Below are positions 43,781 to 54,441 of a stretch of DNA of 64,000 bases, piece by piece (within the stretch, counting starts at the first letter, position 1; each line of letters starts with the position of its first letter). Where the stretch lies: the NCBI RefSeq assembly GCF_000300235.2, contig NZ_CP004388.1:4100001-4164000 (forward strand), in the 5' to 3' direction. The DNA is from Thalassospira xiamenensis M-5 = DSM 17429 (GTDB taxonomy: Bacteria; Pseudomonadota; Alphaproteobacteria; Rhodospirillales; Thalassospiraceae). The translations under genes and the position numbers were made by a program. Below the pieces are notes generated by a model that worked only from the letters and a program-made list of their open reading frames with translations, was not told the origin of the DNA and did no database searches.

Positions 43781-46700
43781 TTACTCCGCGGGCTGCTGCG
43801 CGTCAGCCCCATCAAGTGAACGAACCTCGTTGCCACGGCCGATCTTGCGCACCAGCACGTAGAATACCGGTGTCAGGATCAGGCCGAAGATGGTCACACC
43901 CAGCATGCCCGAAAACACGGCGATACCGATGGCATGGCGCATTTCCGAACCAGCGCCACTTGAAATCACCAGCGGCACAACGCCCATGATGAAGGCAAGC
44001 GACGTCATCAGGATCGGGCGCAGGCGCAGGCGGCTGGCTTCGATGGCCGCCTGAACGGTTGTCCGGCCCTGATGTTCAAGTTCACGGGCGAATTCGACAA
44101 TCAGGATGGCGTTCTTTGATGCCAGTCCGGCCAGAACGAACAGACTGATCTGGGTGAAGATGTTGTTATCCCCACCGAACAGATAGACACCAAAGGCCGC
44201 CGAAAGCGTACTCATCGGGACGATCAGGATGACCGCCAGCGGCAAGGTCAGGCTTTCGTACTGGGCGGCCAGAACAAGGAAGACCAGCAGAATACAGATC
44301 GGGAAGATGAAGATTGCCGTGTTACCCGCGAGGATCTGCTGATAGGTCAAATCCGTCCATTCATAGGACATGCCCGGCGGCAGGGTTTCATCAAGGATCT
44401 TGATAATCGCGGCCTCCGCCTCGCCACTGGAGTAACCCGGTGCGGCGTTGCCATTCAGATCAGCCGAACGGAAGGCGTTGTAACGCATGGCGGTATCCGG
44501 GCCGAATGTTTCGGATACGGAAAGAACACTGCCAAGCGGCACCATATCGCCATCCGCGTTGCGCGTTTGCAGACGCAGGATGTCTTCGGGGCTTGAGCGA
44601 TAGGGTTTGTCGGCCTGTGCGATCACCTGATAGGTGCGACCGAACTGGTTGAAGTCGTTGACATACATCGAGCCCAGATAAATCTGCATGGTCCGGAAGA
44701 TTTCATCGACCGGAATGCCGAGCTGCTGGACCTTTGTGCGGTCAAGATTGGCCTGCAATTGCGGGACATTGATATTGTAGCTTGAGAACACACCGGTTAG
44801 TTCGGGTGCGGCCCATGCCTTGGCCAATACCTGTTTCATGGCATCGTCAAGCGCACGATAACCCTGATCGGTGCGGTCCTGTACCTGCAATTTGAAGCCA
44901 CCGACCGTGCCAAGCCCCTGAACCGGGGGCGGCGGGAAGATGGCGACAAAGGCCTCGTCAAGGGCGGCATATTTCTGTTGCAGTTTACCGGCAATTGCCA
45001 GCCCCGACAGGTCATCGGATTTGCGTTTGTCAAAGTCGGTCAAGGCGACAAAGACAATCCCGGCACTTGAACTGTTTACAAAGCCGTTGATCGACAGGCC
45101 CGGGAAGGCCACGGCACTTTCGACACCAGGTTCGGCCAATGCGATGTCAGACATTTCGCGAATGACTTCTTCGGTACGGTCCAGTGTCGCGCCCTGTGGC
45201 AATTGTGCGAAACTGACCAGATATTGTTTGTCCTGCAACGGAATGAAGCCGGATGGCAAAATCTGGAAACCCTGCCAGGTCAGAACCAGCAATCCGGCAT
45301 AGACCGCCATCATGATGGTTTTCATCCCCAGCAACCGTTTGACACCCCCGCCATAGAGTTCCGTACTGCGATTGAAGAACCGGTTGAACCAGCGGAAGAA
45401 CCAGCCAAAGACAAAGTCCATGGCACGGGTCAGCCAGTCCTTTGGCGCATCATGCGGTTTTAGCAGAAGTGCCGACAGGGCAGGGCTGAGCGTCAGGGAG
45501 TTGATGGTTGAAATGATCGTTGCGATGGCGATTGTCAGGGCGAACTGTTGATAGAACTGCCCGGTCAGGCCACTGATGAAGGCAATCGGCACGAACACAC
45601 CGGTGATCACAAGCGAGGTTGCGATGATCGGGCCGGTGACTTCGCGCATCGCAGCAACGGTTGCATCGCGCGGCGAAAGACCACGTTCGATGTTACGTTC
45701 GACGTTTTCGACCACCACGATGGCATCATCGACCACGATCCCGATGGCGAGAATAAGACCGAACAACGACAGCACGTTGATCGAGAATCCAAGCAACAGC
45801 ATCAGGGCAAAAGTCCCGACAATCGACACCGGCACGGCCAGCAGCGGAATGATCGAGGCACGCCATGTTTGCAGGAAGATCGTCACCACCACAACAACGA
45901 GGGCGACGGCTTCGAGCAGGGTTTTGATCACCGATTTGATCGAGCTTCGAACAAAGACGGTCGGATCGTAAACGATGCTGTATTCAAGGCCTTCGGGGAA
46001 ATTCTGCTTAAGCTCTGCCATGGTTGCGCGAACGTTGCTTGAAATCTCAAGCGCGTTGGAACCGGGCGAGGCAAAGATCGGCAGGGCAACCGCGGATTTG
46101 TTATCAAGCAGGGACCGCAGCGCATATTGCTGTGCCTCCAGCTCGACGCGGGCGACATCGCCAAGACGGGTTACGGTGCCGTCTTCGTCGCGATTGACGA
46201 TGATTTCGGCAAATTCATCGGGTGTTTCGAGACGCCCGTGGACATTGATCGGCAACTGGAACTGCACACCGGTATCATAGGGCGCGCCGCCAATCGTACC
46301 CGCCGCGACCTGCACGTTCTGGCTTTGAATGGCTGATACGACATCGCCCGCCGTCAGGCCGCGTTCGGCGACCTTGTCCGGGTTAAGCCAGATGCGCATG
46401 GCGTAATCACCCGACCCGAACAATCCGACCTGCCCGACGCCCTTGATGCGGGCCAGCTGATCCTTGACATTCAGGGTCGCGTAGTTGCGCAGATACAGCA
46501 TGTCATAGCGGTCATTTGGCGAGAGCAGATGCACCACCATCGTCAGATCCGGGGATTGTTTTGACACCGTCACGCCAAGCTGACGGACGATATCGGGCAG
46601 GCGCGGTTCGGCCTGCGAGACCCGGTTCTGGACCTTTTGTTGTGCCAGATCGGGGTCGGTCCCGATTTCAAAGGTCACGGTCAGGCTGAGACGGCCATCG

Positions 46701-46960
46701 GTCGTCGCCAGCGAATTGATATATAGCATCCCTTCGACCCCGTTGATCTGTTCTTCAAGCGGGGAGGCGACGGTTTGGGCAATTTCGGCCGGGTTTGCAC
46801 CGGGGAATTGCGCTTCGACCACAACGGTCGGTGGCACGACTTCCGGATATTCGGAAATCGGCAAATTCAGCATGGCAATCAAACCTGATAACAATATCAG
46901 GACGGATAGAACGCCAGCGAAAATCGGGCGATCCACAAAGAATCTGGATATATTCTGCAT
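43781..46960 (-). CDS. RND multidrug efflux permease, HAE1 family
   Basis: A 1059-residue inner-membrane pump of the AcrB/MexB class. N-terminal RFFVDRPIFAGVLSVLILLSG, the TM4 proton-relay aspartates in IGIVVDDAIVVVENVERNIE (about 405-406), the FVPIAFISGLTGQFYQQFALT block and the C-terminal FGVYLFGGDNNIFTQISLFVL region all match HAE1. The length is standard. No TolC-type gene is in the operon, so an outer-membrane channel from elsewhere is needed. It lies 38 bp after the adaptor gene. Confidence 0.95.
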   Translation of the reverse strand: MQNISRFFVDRPIFAGVLSVLILLSGLIAMLNLPISEYPEVVPPTVVVEAQFPGANPAEIAQTVASPLEEQINGVEGMLYINSLATTDGRLSLTVTFEIGTDPDLAQQKVQNRVSQAEPRLPDIVRQLGVTVSKQSPDLTMVVHLLSPNDRYDMLYLRNYATLNVKDQLARIKGVGQVGLFGSGDYAMRIWLNPDKVAERGLTAGDVVSAIQSQNVQVAAGTIGGAPYDTGVQFQLPINVHGRLETPDEFAEIIVNRDEDGTVTRLGDVARVELEAQQYALRSLLDNKSAVALPIFASPGSNALEISSNVRATMAELKQNFPEGLEYSIVYDPTVFVRSSIKSVIKTLLEAVALVVVVVTIFLQTWRASIIPLLAVPVSIVGTFALMLLLGFSINVLSLFGLILAIGIVVDDAIVVVENVERNIERGLSPRDATVAAMREVTGPIIATSLVITGVFVPIAFISGLTGQFYQQFALTIAIATIISTINSLTLSPALSALLLKPHDAPKDWLTRAMDFVFGWFFRWFNRFFNRSTELYGGGVKRLLGMKTIMMAVYAGLLVLTWQGFQILPSGFIPLQDKQYLVSFAQLPQGATLDRTEEVIREMSDIALAEPGVESAVAFPGLSINGFVNSSSAGIVFVALTDFDKRKSDDLSGLAIAGKLQQKYAALDEAFVAIFPPPPVQGLGTVGGFKLQVQDRTDQGYRALDDAMKQVLAKAWAAPELTGVFSSYNINVPQLQANLDRTKVQQLGIPVDEIFRTMQIYLGSMYVNDFNQFGRTYQVIAQADKPYRSSPEDILRLQTRNADGDMVPLGSVLSVSETFGPDTAMRYNAFRSADLNGNAAPGYSSGEAEAAIIKILDETLPPGMSYEWTDLTYQQILAGNTAIFIFPICILLVFLVLAAQYESLTLPLAVILIVPMSTLSAAFGVYLFGGDNNIFTQISLFVLAGLASKNAILIVEFARELEHQGRTTVQAAIEASRLRLRPILMTSLAFIMGVVPLVISSGAGSEMRHAIGIAVFSGMLGVTIFGLILTPVFYVLVRKIGRGNEVRSLDGADAQQPAE

Positions 46961-46998
46961 AACAGTCAGCCTAGCTTTTGCGCGCAGTCAAGCATCCG

Positions 46999-48170
46999 TC
47001 AGGATGCCGAGGCCTGCAGAATTTCAGGAGCAACAGGCATGCCGGGCCGGACTTTCATGATCCCGTTCACAATCACCATGTCACCGGGTTCAAGCCCGGA
47101 GGTCACGATACGACGCCCGTCAACTTCGGCCCCCAGCGTTACCTGACGATAGGCAACCGTATTGTCCGACTGGACCACGTAAACGAATTTGCGGTCCTGA
47201 TCGGTGCTGATGGCGTCGGGTGCAATCAGGATGACATCCTGTTCGGCCGAGGTGCCGAGTTGCAGGCTGGCGAAACTGCCGGGCAGAAGTGCGCCGTCGC
47301 TGTTGTCAAACAGGGCGCGGGTCCGGATGGTCCCCGTACGGGTATCGATCCGGTTATCGAAACTGTGGATAAATCCGTCAATTGTCTTGCCACCGGCGAT
47401 GGTCATGCGGACCGGGATTTTCTGATCCGCGCCGCTGACTTTATTGGCGTCATAGATGCTGGCGAAATAGGTTTGTTCATCCAGATCGAAATCGGCATAG
47501 ATTTTTCCGGTCGAGACAATGGTGGTCAGAACCGGGGCGTTCGGCCCGGCATTGACCTGATTGCCGACGGTCAGTTCGACCCGGCTGACACGGCCATCAA
47601 TCGGTGCCTTGACGAAGGCATGGTCAAATTCGATTTCGGCAAGTTCAAGCTGGGCAAGCGCACGGTTAACCTGACTTTGCGCAACCTGCTCGGCGCTGAC
47701 GCGTTCATCAAAGACACGTTTGGAAACGGTGCCATTGGCCACCAGTTTTTCAGCGCGTGCCTTTTCCTTGGCGGCAAGCGACAGGGTTTGGCGGGCAGCC
47801 GCCAGTTCCGCCTTGGCTTCGTCAACGGCGGCCTTGTATGTGCGGGGATCGATCACGGCGAGAATATCGCCCTGCTTGACGATCTGACCATCTTCGAAGC
47901 GGATATCGACAATGGCACCACTGACCTGCGGGCGAAGCTGGACTTCCTCGACCGCACTCAGCCGGCCGGAGAAATTGTTCCACAGCCTGACGGACTGGCT
48001 GTGCACGTCCTGGACAGTGACGGGGGTGATTTGCGGTGCAGCCTGTGCGACGGCTTCGTCGGCATCGGCGGTGCCTAGCCTATGGTGCTTAGCCCGTAAC
48101 CACCGGCAGCAATCGCAGCGATTGCAGCTGTGGCGGACAGCAGCATTCTCAGTTTGGATCGTGATTGCAT
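46999..48170 (-). CDS. RND periplasmic adaptor (MFP) with apparent frameshift in N-terminus
   Basis: The adaptor body reads VTVQDVHSQSVRLWNNFSGR, then RPQVSGAIVDIRFEDGQIVKQGDIL (lipoyl half) and the helical hairpin with AKELAAARQT-like repeats, ending GMPVAPEILQAS. In this frame the only start is a GTG at 48006, which would leave no signal peptide. An ATG at 48170 in another frame encodes a good signal (MQSRSKLRMLLSATAAIAAI, then AAGGYG) but hits TAG at 48075-48077. A one-base deletion between about 48075 and 48110 would explain both facts. The gene may be inactive or the base call may be wrong. An ACCGATCGGT site lies upstream. Confidence 0.8.
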
Positions 48171-48230
48171 CTTTTCATTTCCCAATAGCGTGACCCGCGC
48201 ATTCGCGGACAGAATAACGGGAAGATGCGT

Positions 48231-48240
48231 ACCGATCGGT
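48231..48240. promoter_or_regulatory. TetR-type operator upstream of RND adaptor
   Basis: ACCGATCGGT is a perfect 10-bp palindrome in the context CGTACCGATCGGTTT, 60 bp upstream of the adaptor ATG at 48170. It shares CGTACCGNTYGGT with the site at 48985-48998 upstream of the regulator gene. Confidence 0.6.
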
Positions 48241-48293
48241 TTGTTAGCAAGGGGAAAATGAAAAAAATTTACATGCGTTCTAAATTTTATGAA

Positions 48294-48947
48294 TTATCCG
48301 GCGACTGACAACGAGGCCTCCTCGGCCTTTACATCCCTGAATTCACAGCGTAAATCCAGCATCCGGCAGATGCCGACACGCAAATCAGACCGAACAGTAT
48401 CCAAACTGTTAAAAACTTTGCCGTATGTCAGCAAGCCATGCACAAACTGGAAAACAAGACGCGCCAGCAGGGTCACATCGGCATCCCCGGAAAGCATGCC
48501 TTCGCCCTTAAGGCCGCGAATCATGGAGGCAAGATACTTGATCTGCTCCTCGGCAAGTTCGCGTGAACAGTCCTGAATTTCGATATCCTCGGGACCAACC
48601 TGGCCACCGGCAGTAAAGATCGGGCAAACACAAACCTCGGCATCCCCCGGAATAGCCTGCTTTTTCTGTTTGTTCATGATCAGATCGATATAGCTGTTCA
48701 ACTGATCAAGTGGCGCAATTTCCGGGGAAAAGATCGCTCTGAGTTCGTCCTTTCCCTTATCCCAGTGATGGCGCGCCGATGCGGCGAACAGGGCGGCCTT
48801 GCTGTCAAAGTGATGATAAAACGCCCCCTTGGTAACCCCTGCATGCTTGCAGACATCACTGACACCAATATCGTGATAGCTGCTGGTCCATAGCAATTGT
48901 ATGGCGGTCTCCAGCAATTTTGTCCGGGTCTCGGCAGCGTTCCTCAT
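48294..48947 (-). CDS. TetR/AcrR family repressor of RND pump
   Basis: A 217-residue regulator. The HTH is IGVSDVCKHAGVTKGAFYHHF followed by DSKAALF (about residues 25-55), and the C-terminal ligand domain contains a CVCPIF cysteine pair. ATG 48947 (MRNAAETRTKLLET) is preferred; a TTG at 48980 would add 11 residues. It precedes the adaptor and pump on the same strand, and the two matching operators suggest it controls both itself and the pump. Confidence 0.92.
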   Translation of the reverse strand: MRNAAETRTKLLETAIQLLWTSSYHDIGVSDVCKHAGVTKGAFYHHFDSKAALFAASARHHWDKGKDELRAIFSPEIAPLDQLNSYIDLIMNKQKKQAIPGDAEVCVCPIFTAGGQVGPEDIEIQDCSRELAEEQIKYLASMIRGLKGEGMLSGDADVTLLARLVFQFVHGLLTYGKVFNSLDTVRSDLRVGICRMLDLRCEFRDVKAEEASLSVAG

Positions 48948-48984
48948 TTTCACACCATTTTTCTCTTTTTCTGTATTCAATATA

Positions 48985-48998
48985 CGTACCGGTTGGTA
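48985..48998. promoter_or_regulatory. TetR-type operator upstream of regulator gene
   Basis: CGTACCGGTTGGTA contains TACC/GGTA half-sites around GGTT, 38 bp upstream of the tetR ATG. It aligns with the palindrome at 48231-48240. Confidence 0.6.
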
Positions 48999-49182
48999 TT
49001 TTTCAAGGCATCCCCTGACTTCATTTGGTTTTCATCATATAAAAACGGCAGGAGAATGGCAGTAAATTAAATCGATTCAATTACTTCGCATTCGTTATCC
49101 GGTTCAAAAAATTTACCAACCCGACAGCATCCGGGTGCTCCTGACATTCCGGGGGATATTTCAGACCCCGGGCGAAGGCAAA

Positions 49183-49210
49183 AAAAGAGGGCACCGAAGC
49201 GCCCTCTTTT
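49183..49210 (-). terminator. Intrinsic terminator of the large GDH gene
   Basis: AAAAGAGGGC (49183-49192) pairs with GCCCTCTTTT (49201-49210). On the minus strand the stem is extended by a run of T residues. It begins 25 bp after the GDH stop at 49235. Confidence 0.85.
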
Positions 49211-49234
49211 GCGAAAATGCCTTGCGTGTGCGGA

Positions 49235-52200
49235 TCAGCCGCCGACCATGGCCCTGATCTGACGGTTGGCAACCGTGATCATCGACAGGTCGATCTGTCC
49301 TGCGGCACGCAATTCATCGATCAGCTGATCACACCGCGCACAACCGCGCTGATGATCATCGACCCATTTCCTGACCAGATCACCACCAACCGTGCCGTTC
49401 GTGCCAGAAGACAGCACCACACGCGTCAGTTCGCGCTGATGACCGAACAGATCATCAATCGCGGCGGCACGCGCCAGTTTCTGCCAATGGGTTTCGGCTT
49501 CGATGGACTCGGCTGCTGCACGCAGCAGGCCAAGCTGGAAGCGTGCCCCGATGGCAAAATAGGTTGCCCCGACATCGATGACGTCACGCCCGGTTGCCTC
49601 GGCAATGCGGACGATATCGCACACCGCGACCATCTGCTGCATTGCCGCCACACGGCGCGCCAGATCTTCGGGCACGCCCTGATCGATCAGGGATTGCGAT
49701 TTCTGATCCAGGGTCGTGCGGAAAGCCGCATCGGCCGGGACGATATCGTCAAAGGCCTCGATCACCTTGGCGACTGCCGGACGGAACAGCTCTATCTTCG
49801 CCCCGACATTCAATTCCTCGCAATTGCGCAGGAACCACAGGGTCACATCTTCGACCATGCGGTTGATGTGGGAGAACATCGCGATCTGGACCTTGGCATC
49901 AACCTTGTTATCAAGGGCTTCGATACCCGCCCACAGTTTGCGCAGGCCAAACACCGCACGGGTAATCAGATAACCGCGCGAAACGTCCACCGCCGAAAGC
50001 CCGGTTGCCTCCATCATGTCATGGACAAAGGTGCCGCCAACGCGGTTGACCAGACTGTTGGTGCCGACGGTCGCGATGATTTCACGTTTCAGACGATGGC
50101 TGGAAATCGCCGCGCTGTATTTTTTACGGACAGCCGTCGGGAAATACCGCACCAGTTCTTCGACAAGGATCGGGTCATCGGGCAGATCGGATTTAAGCAC
50201 CTCGTCATAGAGCCATAGCTTGGCATAAGGCATCAGAACCGAGATTTCCGGACGGGTAAGGCCCTGATGGGCGGCCGTGCGACGTGCCAGTTCCTCGTCA
50301 TCGGGAAGATATTCGATTTCCCGGTTCAGACGACCTTCGCGTTCCAGCATCCGGATCAGGCGAACCTGCGCATCAAGCGCATCCCCGCCCCCGGCAAAGG
50401 CGTTCGAGATCGCCTGACTTTGCAGATAGTTGTCACGCAGCACCAGATCACCGACCTCGTCGGTCATTTCGACCAGCAGTTTGTTGCGCTGCTTTTCGGT
50501 CATGTCACCGGCGGCAACCACTTCGCCCACCAGGATCTTGATATTGACCTCGTGGTCCGAGCAGTTGACACCCGCGGCATTGTCAATGGCGTCAGTATTC
50601 AAACGCCCGCCAGCATGGGCATACTCGATACGGCCGCGCTGTGTGCAGCCAAGATTGGCACCCTCGCCAACGACCTTTGCCCGGATATCCTTGCCATTGA
50701 TGCGGATGGCATCATTGGCACGATCCCCGGCATCGGCATTCGATTCCGCGGATGATTTGATATAGGTCCCGATCCCGCCGAACCACAGAAGTTCGACATC
50801 GGCTTTCAGGATGGCCTTCATCATGTCGGCCGGCGTTACCTTGCCGGAGCCAAGATCAAGCAGCTTGCGAACCTCGGCGGAGGGATCAAGCGTCTTGGCC
50901 TTGCGGTCAAAGATTGCACCGCCCTTTGACAGGACCTTGGTATCGTAATCGGCCCAGCTTGAGCGCGGCATATCAAACAGACGCTGGCGTTCGGCAAAGC
51001 TTTTCGCCAGATCCGGATTTGGATCGACGAAAATATGCATATGGTTGAAGGCGGCAACCAGTTTGATCTGTTCGGACAACAGCATGCCGTTGCCAAACAC
51101 GTCACCGGACATATCGCCCACACCGGCAACGGTGAAGGGTTCTTTCTGGATGTCCTTGCCGATTTCGCGGAAATGACGTTTGACCGATTCCCACGCACCG
51201 CGCGCGGTGATGCCCATTTTCTTGTGATCATATCCCTGCGAGCCGCCCGATGCGAAGGCATCGTCAAGCCAGAAGCCATAATCACGGGCAACACCATTGG
51301 CGATATCCGAGAATGTCGCAGTACCCTTGTCGGCCGCAACGACCAGATAAGGATCGTCATCATCAAGGCGGCGTACACGTTCCGGCGGGATGATATCGCC
51401 ACCGACAATATTGTCGGTGATATCAAGCATGCCTGACATCAGCGTTTTATAACACGCAATGCCTTCTTCAAGGAACGCTTCGCGCCCCCCATCGACCGGG
51501 GGCCGTTTAACGACAAAACCGCCCTTGGAGCCGACCGGCACGATAACCGCGTTCTTGACCATCTGGGCCTTTACCAGACCAAGAATTTCGGTCCGGAAAT
51601 CTTCCTGACGGTCCGACCAGCGGATACCGCCACGCGCCACCGGACCACCGCGCAGATGGACGGCTTCGACACGCGGCGAATAGACGAAGATTTCGCGCCA
51701 AGGACGCGGAAGCGGCAGATCTTCGACCATGCCGGAATTGAATTTTACCGACAGATAGGGTTTCGGGTTGCCGTCCCTGCCATACTGGAAATAGTTGGTG
51801 CGAAGCGTTGATTGAACGAGATTGAGGAACGCGCGCAAGATGCGGTCCTCGTCCGGGTTCATCACATCTTCAAGGCGGGTGATAATGTCGCCTTCGATGG
51901 CCTCGGCTTCGGCGGCCAGCCCCGGATCACGATCCGGGTCAAAACGTGCGACAAACAGATCGACGATTGCAGCGGCGAGACTGGCGTTATTGGCCAGTGT
52001 TTTGGCCATGTAATCCTGCGAGAAGGCCGATCCCATCTGACGCATATATCGGGCATAGGTCCGCAGAATAACGACTTCGCGCCAATGCAACCCGCCCAGC
52101 AGAACAAGACGGTTAAAGGCGTCGTTTTCGACTTCGCCATGCCACATGCGAATGAAAAGTTCCTGGAACTTGTCACGCACATCATGCAGGTGGAATTCGC

Positions 52201-54070
52201 CGTCAACCAGCACCCCGAAATCGTGAATGCGGACATTCACATCGGTATCGCGTGGTTCGACCTTGAACGGGTTTTCGGTAATGACCTTAAGACCCATATT
52301 TTCAAGCATCGGCAAGACGTCAGAAAGCGGAACCGGTGCACCGGGGTTATAAATCTTGAAGCGCAGCTCGTTCTCGGCGGCTTCGATCGGGCGATACAGA
52401 TTGACCCGCAAGTCCGATGATTTGATCACGTCCTCGATACGGTCGATATCAAGAGCCGCGGTATCGACACCGAACCGATCACGATAATCGCCGGTGAAGC
52501 TTTCGCCGTAACGACGATAAAGGGTCAAGCCGCGCTCTTCGCCCATTTCACGGACCAGCACCTGACGGAGCGTATCAGCCCAGTCGCGTGCGGTTTCAAC
52601 AAGCTGGCGTTCGATGTCGGTAACATTGTATTCCGGCAACTCACCCGGCGTGGTTTTGACCAGAAGGTGCAACCGCGCAAGGGGGCTATCGCCGATCAAT
52701 GTGTAATGTGCCGTCACCTTGCCATCAAAGGCGGCTTCGATCACCGACTGGAACTTCATGCGAAGTTTCGTCGAGAACCGGTCCCGCGGGCAGAAGACCT
52801 GACAGGAAACAAAGCGTTCAAAGGCATCACGGCGCACGAACAGGGCAATCCGCTGACGTTCCTGCAAATGCAGGATGCCCATGCAGATATGATACAGATC
52901 ATCAAGTTCGATCTGGAAAAGCTCGTCGCGCGGGAAGGTTTCAAGGATATTGACCAGCGCCTTGGCATCGTGGCTGGCAGGCGGGAAGCCGGCACGCTTG
53001 ATGGTTTCGGCAAGCTTCATGCGCAGAAGCGGAATGAGGCGCGGGCTGAGGTTATAGGCAACCGAGGTGAACAGACCGACAAAGAGATGCTGGCCCACAA
53101 CCTTGCCTTCATCATCGAACTGCTTGACGACAATCGTGTCGAGATGCACCGAACGATGCACGGTTGACTGCTTGTTGGCCTTGGTCACCATCAGAAGACT
53201 TGGCTGGGCGACAAATGCCTGCACCTCGGTCGACAGATTGCCGATCTGGCGCAGCTCATCAAAGATATGCGTCCCTTCACGGCGCAGAATCCCAAGCTGG
53301 CTTTGCGGATTAACGTCCACTTTGGCCTTCTTGCCCGTACCGCTGAATTTATATTCACGATAGCCAAGGAAGGTGAAGTGATCGTTATGGACCCAGCCCA
53401 GGAAATCCTGGGCTTCCTTCTGATCTTCTGCGGAAATACCGGTTGGCGCGGTTCTGATGCCATCAAGAACTTCGGCGACTTTTGACAGCATCGCCTGCCA
53501 ATCCTCGACCGACAGACTGACATCGGTAAGAACGTCTTCCAGACGATCACGGATTTTTCGCAGAACGGCCTCGTCGGTCTGCTCGTCAATTTCAAGATGC
53601 ATCACGGATTCACGCGACGCATCCGAATTCTCGACCGCTTCGACCGACTGCAATTCACCACGATCATCACGCGCGATACGCATGATCGGATGGATGACCA
53701 GATGGACGGTCAGATCGAATTCGTTAAGCGCAGACGTTACGGAATCCACCAGAAACGGCATATCCGTATTGATCATCTCGATCACGGTGTGATCGGATTT
53801 CCAGCCATGCTCTTCAAGATCGGGGTTATAGACCCGGATCTTGGCGGCATTGGCCGATGGGCGCTTTTGCGCGAATTTATATAATGTCAGTGCCGCGCCA
53901 TAAAGCGAGTCGACGGATCGACCTGCCATGTCGTCGGGCGGTACATCCTTGTAAAAAAGGCGAACGAATGCTTCTGCATCCTTCGCCATCTTACCGGTCA
54001 AGCGTTGCTGGATCTGTTCGACAACCTTGTCGATGACTTCCCGTTTCGGGTCGTCGCTTCGGGCTTTCAT
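49235..54070 (-). CDS. NAD-specific glutamate dehydrogenase, 180-kDa class
   Basis: A 1611-residue enzyme deaminating glutamate to 2-oxoglutarate. Order: N-terminal ACT-like domains (HTVIEMINTDMPFLVDSVTSA-type region near residue 80), a long linker with HNDHFTFLGYREYKF, then the catalytic block with RGGPVARGGIRWSDRQEDFR, VPVGSKGGFVVKR and the NAD domain VGDMSGDVFGNGMLLS (about residue 1000), and a helical C-terminal region ending MVGG. This is the Bac_GDH family, typical of alpha-, gamma- and actinobacteria. ATG 54070 is chosen; a TTG two codons upstream is possible. It links the hut product glutamate to the TCA cycle, although 27 kb from hut. Confidence 0.96.
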   Translation of the reverse strand: MKARSDDPKREVIDKVVEQIQQRLTGKMAKDAEAFVRLFYKDVPPDDMAGRSVDSLYGAALTLYKFAQKRPSANAAKIRVYNPDLEEHGWKSDHTVIEMINTDMPFLVDSVTSALNEFDLTVHLVIHPIMRIARDDRGELQSVEAVENSDASRESVMHLEIDEQTDEAVLRKIRDRLEDVLTDVSLSVEDWQAMLSKVAEVLDGIRTAPTGISAEDQKEAQDFLGWVHNDHFTFLGYREYKFSGTGKKAKVDVNPQSQLGILRREGTHIFDELRQIGNLSTEVQAFVAQPSLLMVTKANKQSTVHRSVHLDTIVVKQFDDEGKVVGQHLFVGLFTSVAYNLSPRLIPLLRMKLAETIKRAGFPPASHDAKALVNILETFPRDELFQIELDDLYHICMGILHLQERQRIALFVRRDAFERFVSCQVFCPRDRFSTKLRMKFQSVIEAAFDGKVTAHYTLIGDSPLARLHLLVKTTPGELPEYNVTDIERQLVETARDWADTLRQVLVREMGEERGLTLYRRYGESFTGDYRDRFGVDTAALDIDRIEDVIKSSDLRVNLYRPIEAAENELRFKIYNPGAPVPLSDVLPMLENMGLKVITENPFKVEPRDTDVNVRIHDFGVLVDGEFHLHDVRDKFQELFIRMWHGEVENDAFNRLVLLGGLHWREVVILRTYARYMRQMGSAFSQDYMAKTLANNASLAAAIVDLFVARFDPDRDPGLAAEAEAIEGDIITRLEDVMNPDEDRILRAFLNLVQSTLRTNYFQYGRDGNPKPYLSVKFNSGMVEDLPLPRPWREIFVYSPRVEAVHLRGGPVARGGIRWSDRQEDFRTEILGLVKAQMVKNAVIVPVGSKGGFVVKRPPVDGGREAFLEEGIACYKTLMSGMLDITDNIVGGDIIPPERVRRLDDDDPYLVVAADKGTATFSDIANGVARDYGFWLDDAFASGGSQGYDHKKMGITARGAWESVKRHFREIGKDIQKEPFTVAGVGDMSGDVFGNGMLLSEQIKLVAAFNHMHIFVDPNPDLAKSFAERQRLFDMPRSSWADYDTKVLSKGGAIFDRKAKTLDPSAEVRKLLDLGSGKVTPADMMKAILKADVELLWFGGIGTYIKSSAESNADAGDRANDAIRINGKDIRAKVVGEGANLGCTQRGRIEYAHAGGRLNTDAIDNAAGVNCSDHEVNIKILVGEVVAAGDMTEKQRNKLLVEMTDEVGDLVLRDNYLQSQAISNAFAGGGDALDAQVRLIRMLEREGRLNREIEYLPDDEELARRTAAHQGLTRPEISVLMPYAKLWLYDEVLKSDLPDDPILVEELVRYFPTAVRKKYSAAISSHRLKREIIATVGTNSLVNRVGGTFVHDMMEATGLSAVDVSRGYLITRAVFGLRKLWAGIEALDNKVDAKVQIAMFSHINRMVEDVTLWFLRNCEELNVGAKIELFRPAVAKVIEAFDDIVPADAAFRTTLDQKSQSLIDQGVPEDLARRVAAMQQMVAVCDIVRIAEATGRDVIDVGATYFAIGARFQLGLLRAAAESIEAETHWQKLARAAAIDDLFGHQRELTRVVLSSGTNGTVGGDLVRKWVDDHQRGCARCDQLIDELRAAGQIDLSMITVANRQIRAMVGG

Positions 54071-54441
54071 GTCCAATTTCCCTTTTTATCGGCTCTGTTT
54101 GCCAGAACCGAAGTGCCGACCTTTGCGGGCGGCACTACACACCTCGGATGTCACATGTATTTGGGAAGACAACCTGAAGTTCCCCACACCCGGAAATGAC
54201 GGAAAACTGCAGCTTCCTTCCATGGCTACACATAGCGGATCATCTGCCTAAAAACTATGCTTCTGCACAAAAAAAAATCGTTCACTCAATAGGTTCCGAT
54301 CAACGGAGCCCTGTATTCCAATTGGGGATTGTCACAGAATTTTACACTTTGCTGCATCGCAAAATCATTTAAGCTTTGTATCGCTTGCGAATCAGGAGTC
54401 CGCTTCGCATCCGCAAAACAACTCAAAGCAGGAGATGCCAG

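Noticed and set aside
46978..48078. 366-codon plus-strand frame opposite the RND adaptor
   Set aside because: It is antisense to clear adaptor motifs on the minus strand and has no ribosome site or homology-like content.
49081..49272. 63-codon minus-strand frame after the GDH gene
   Set aside because: It overlaps the GDH terminator and the GDH C-terminus and has no ribosome site.
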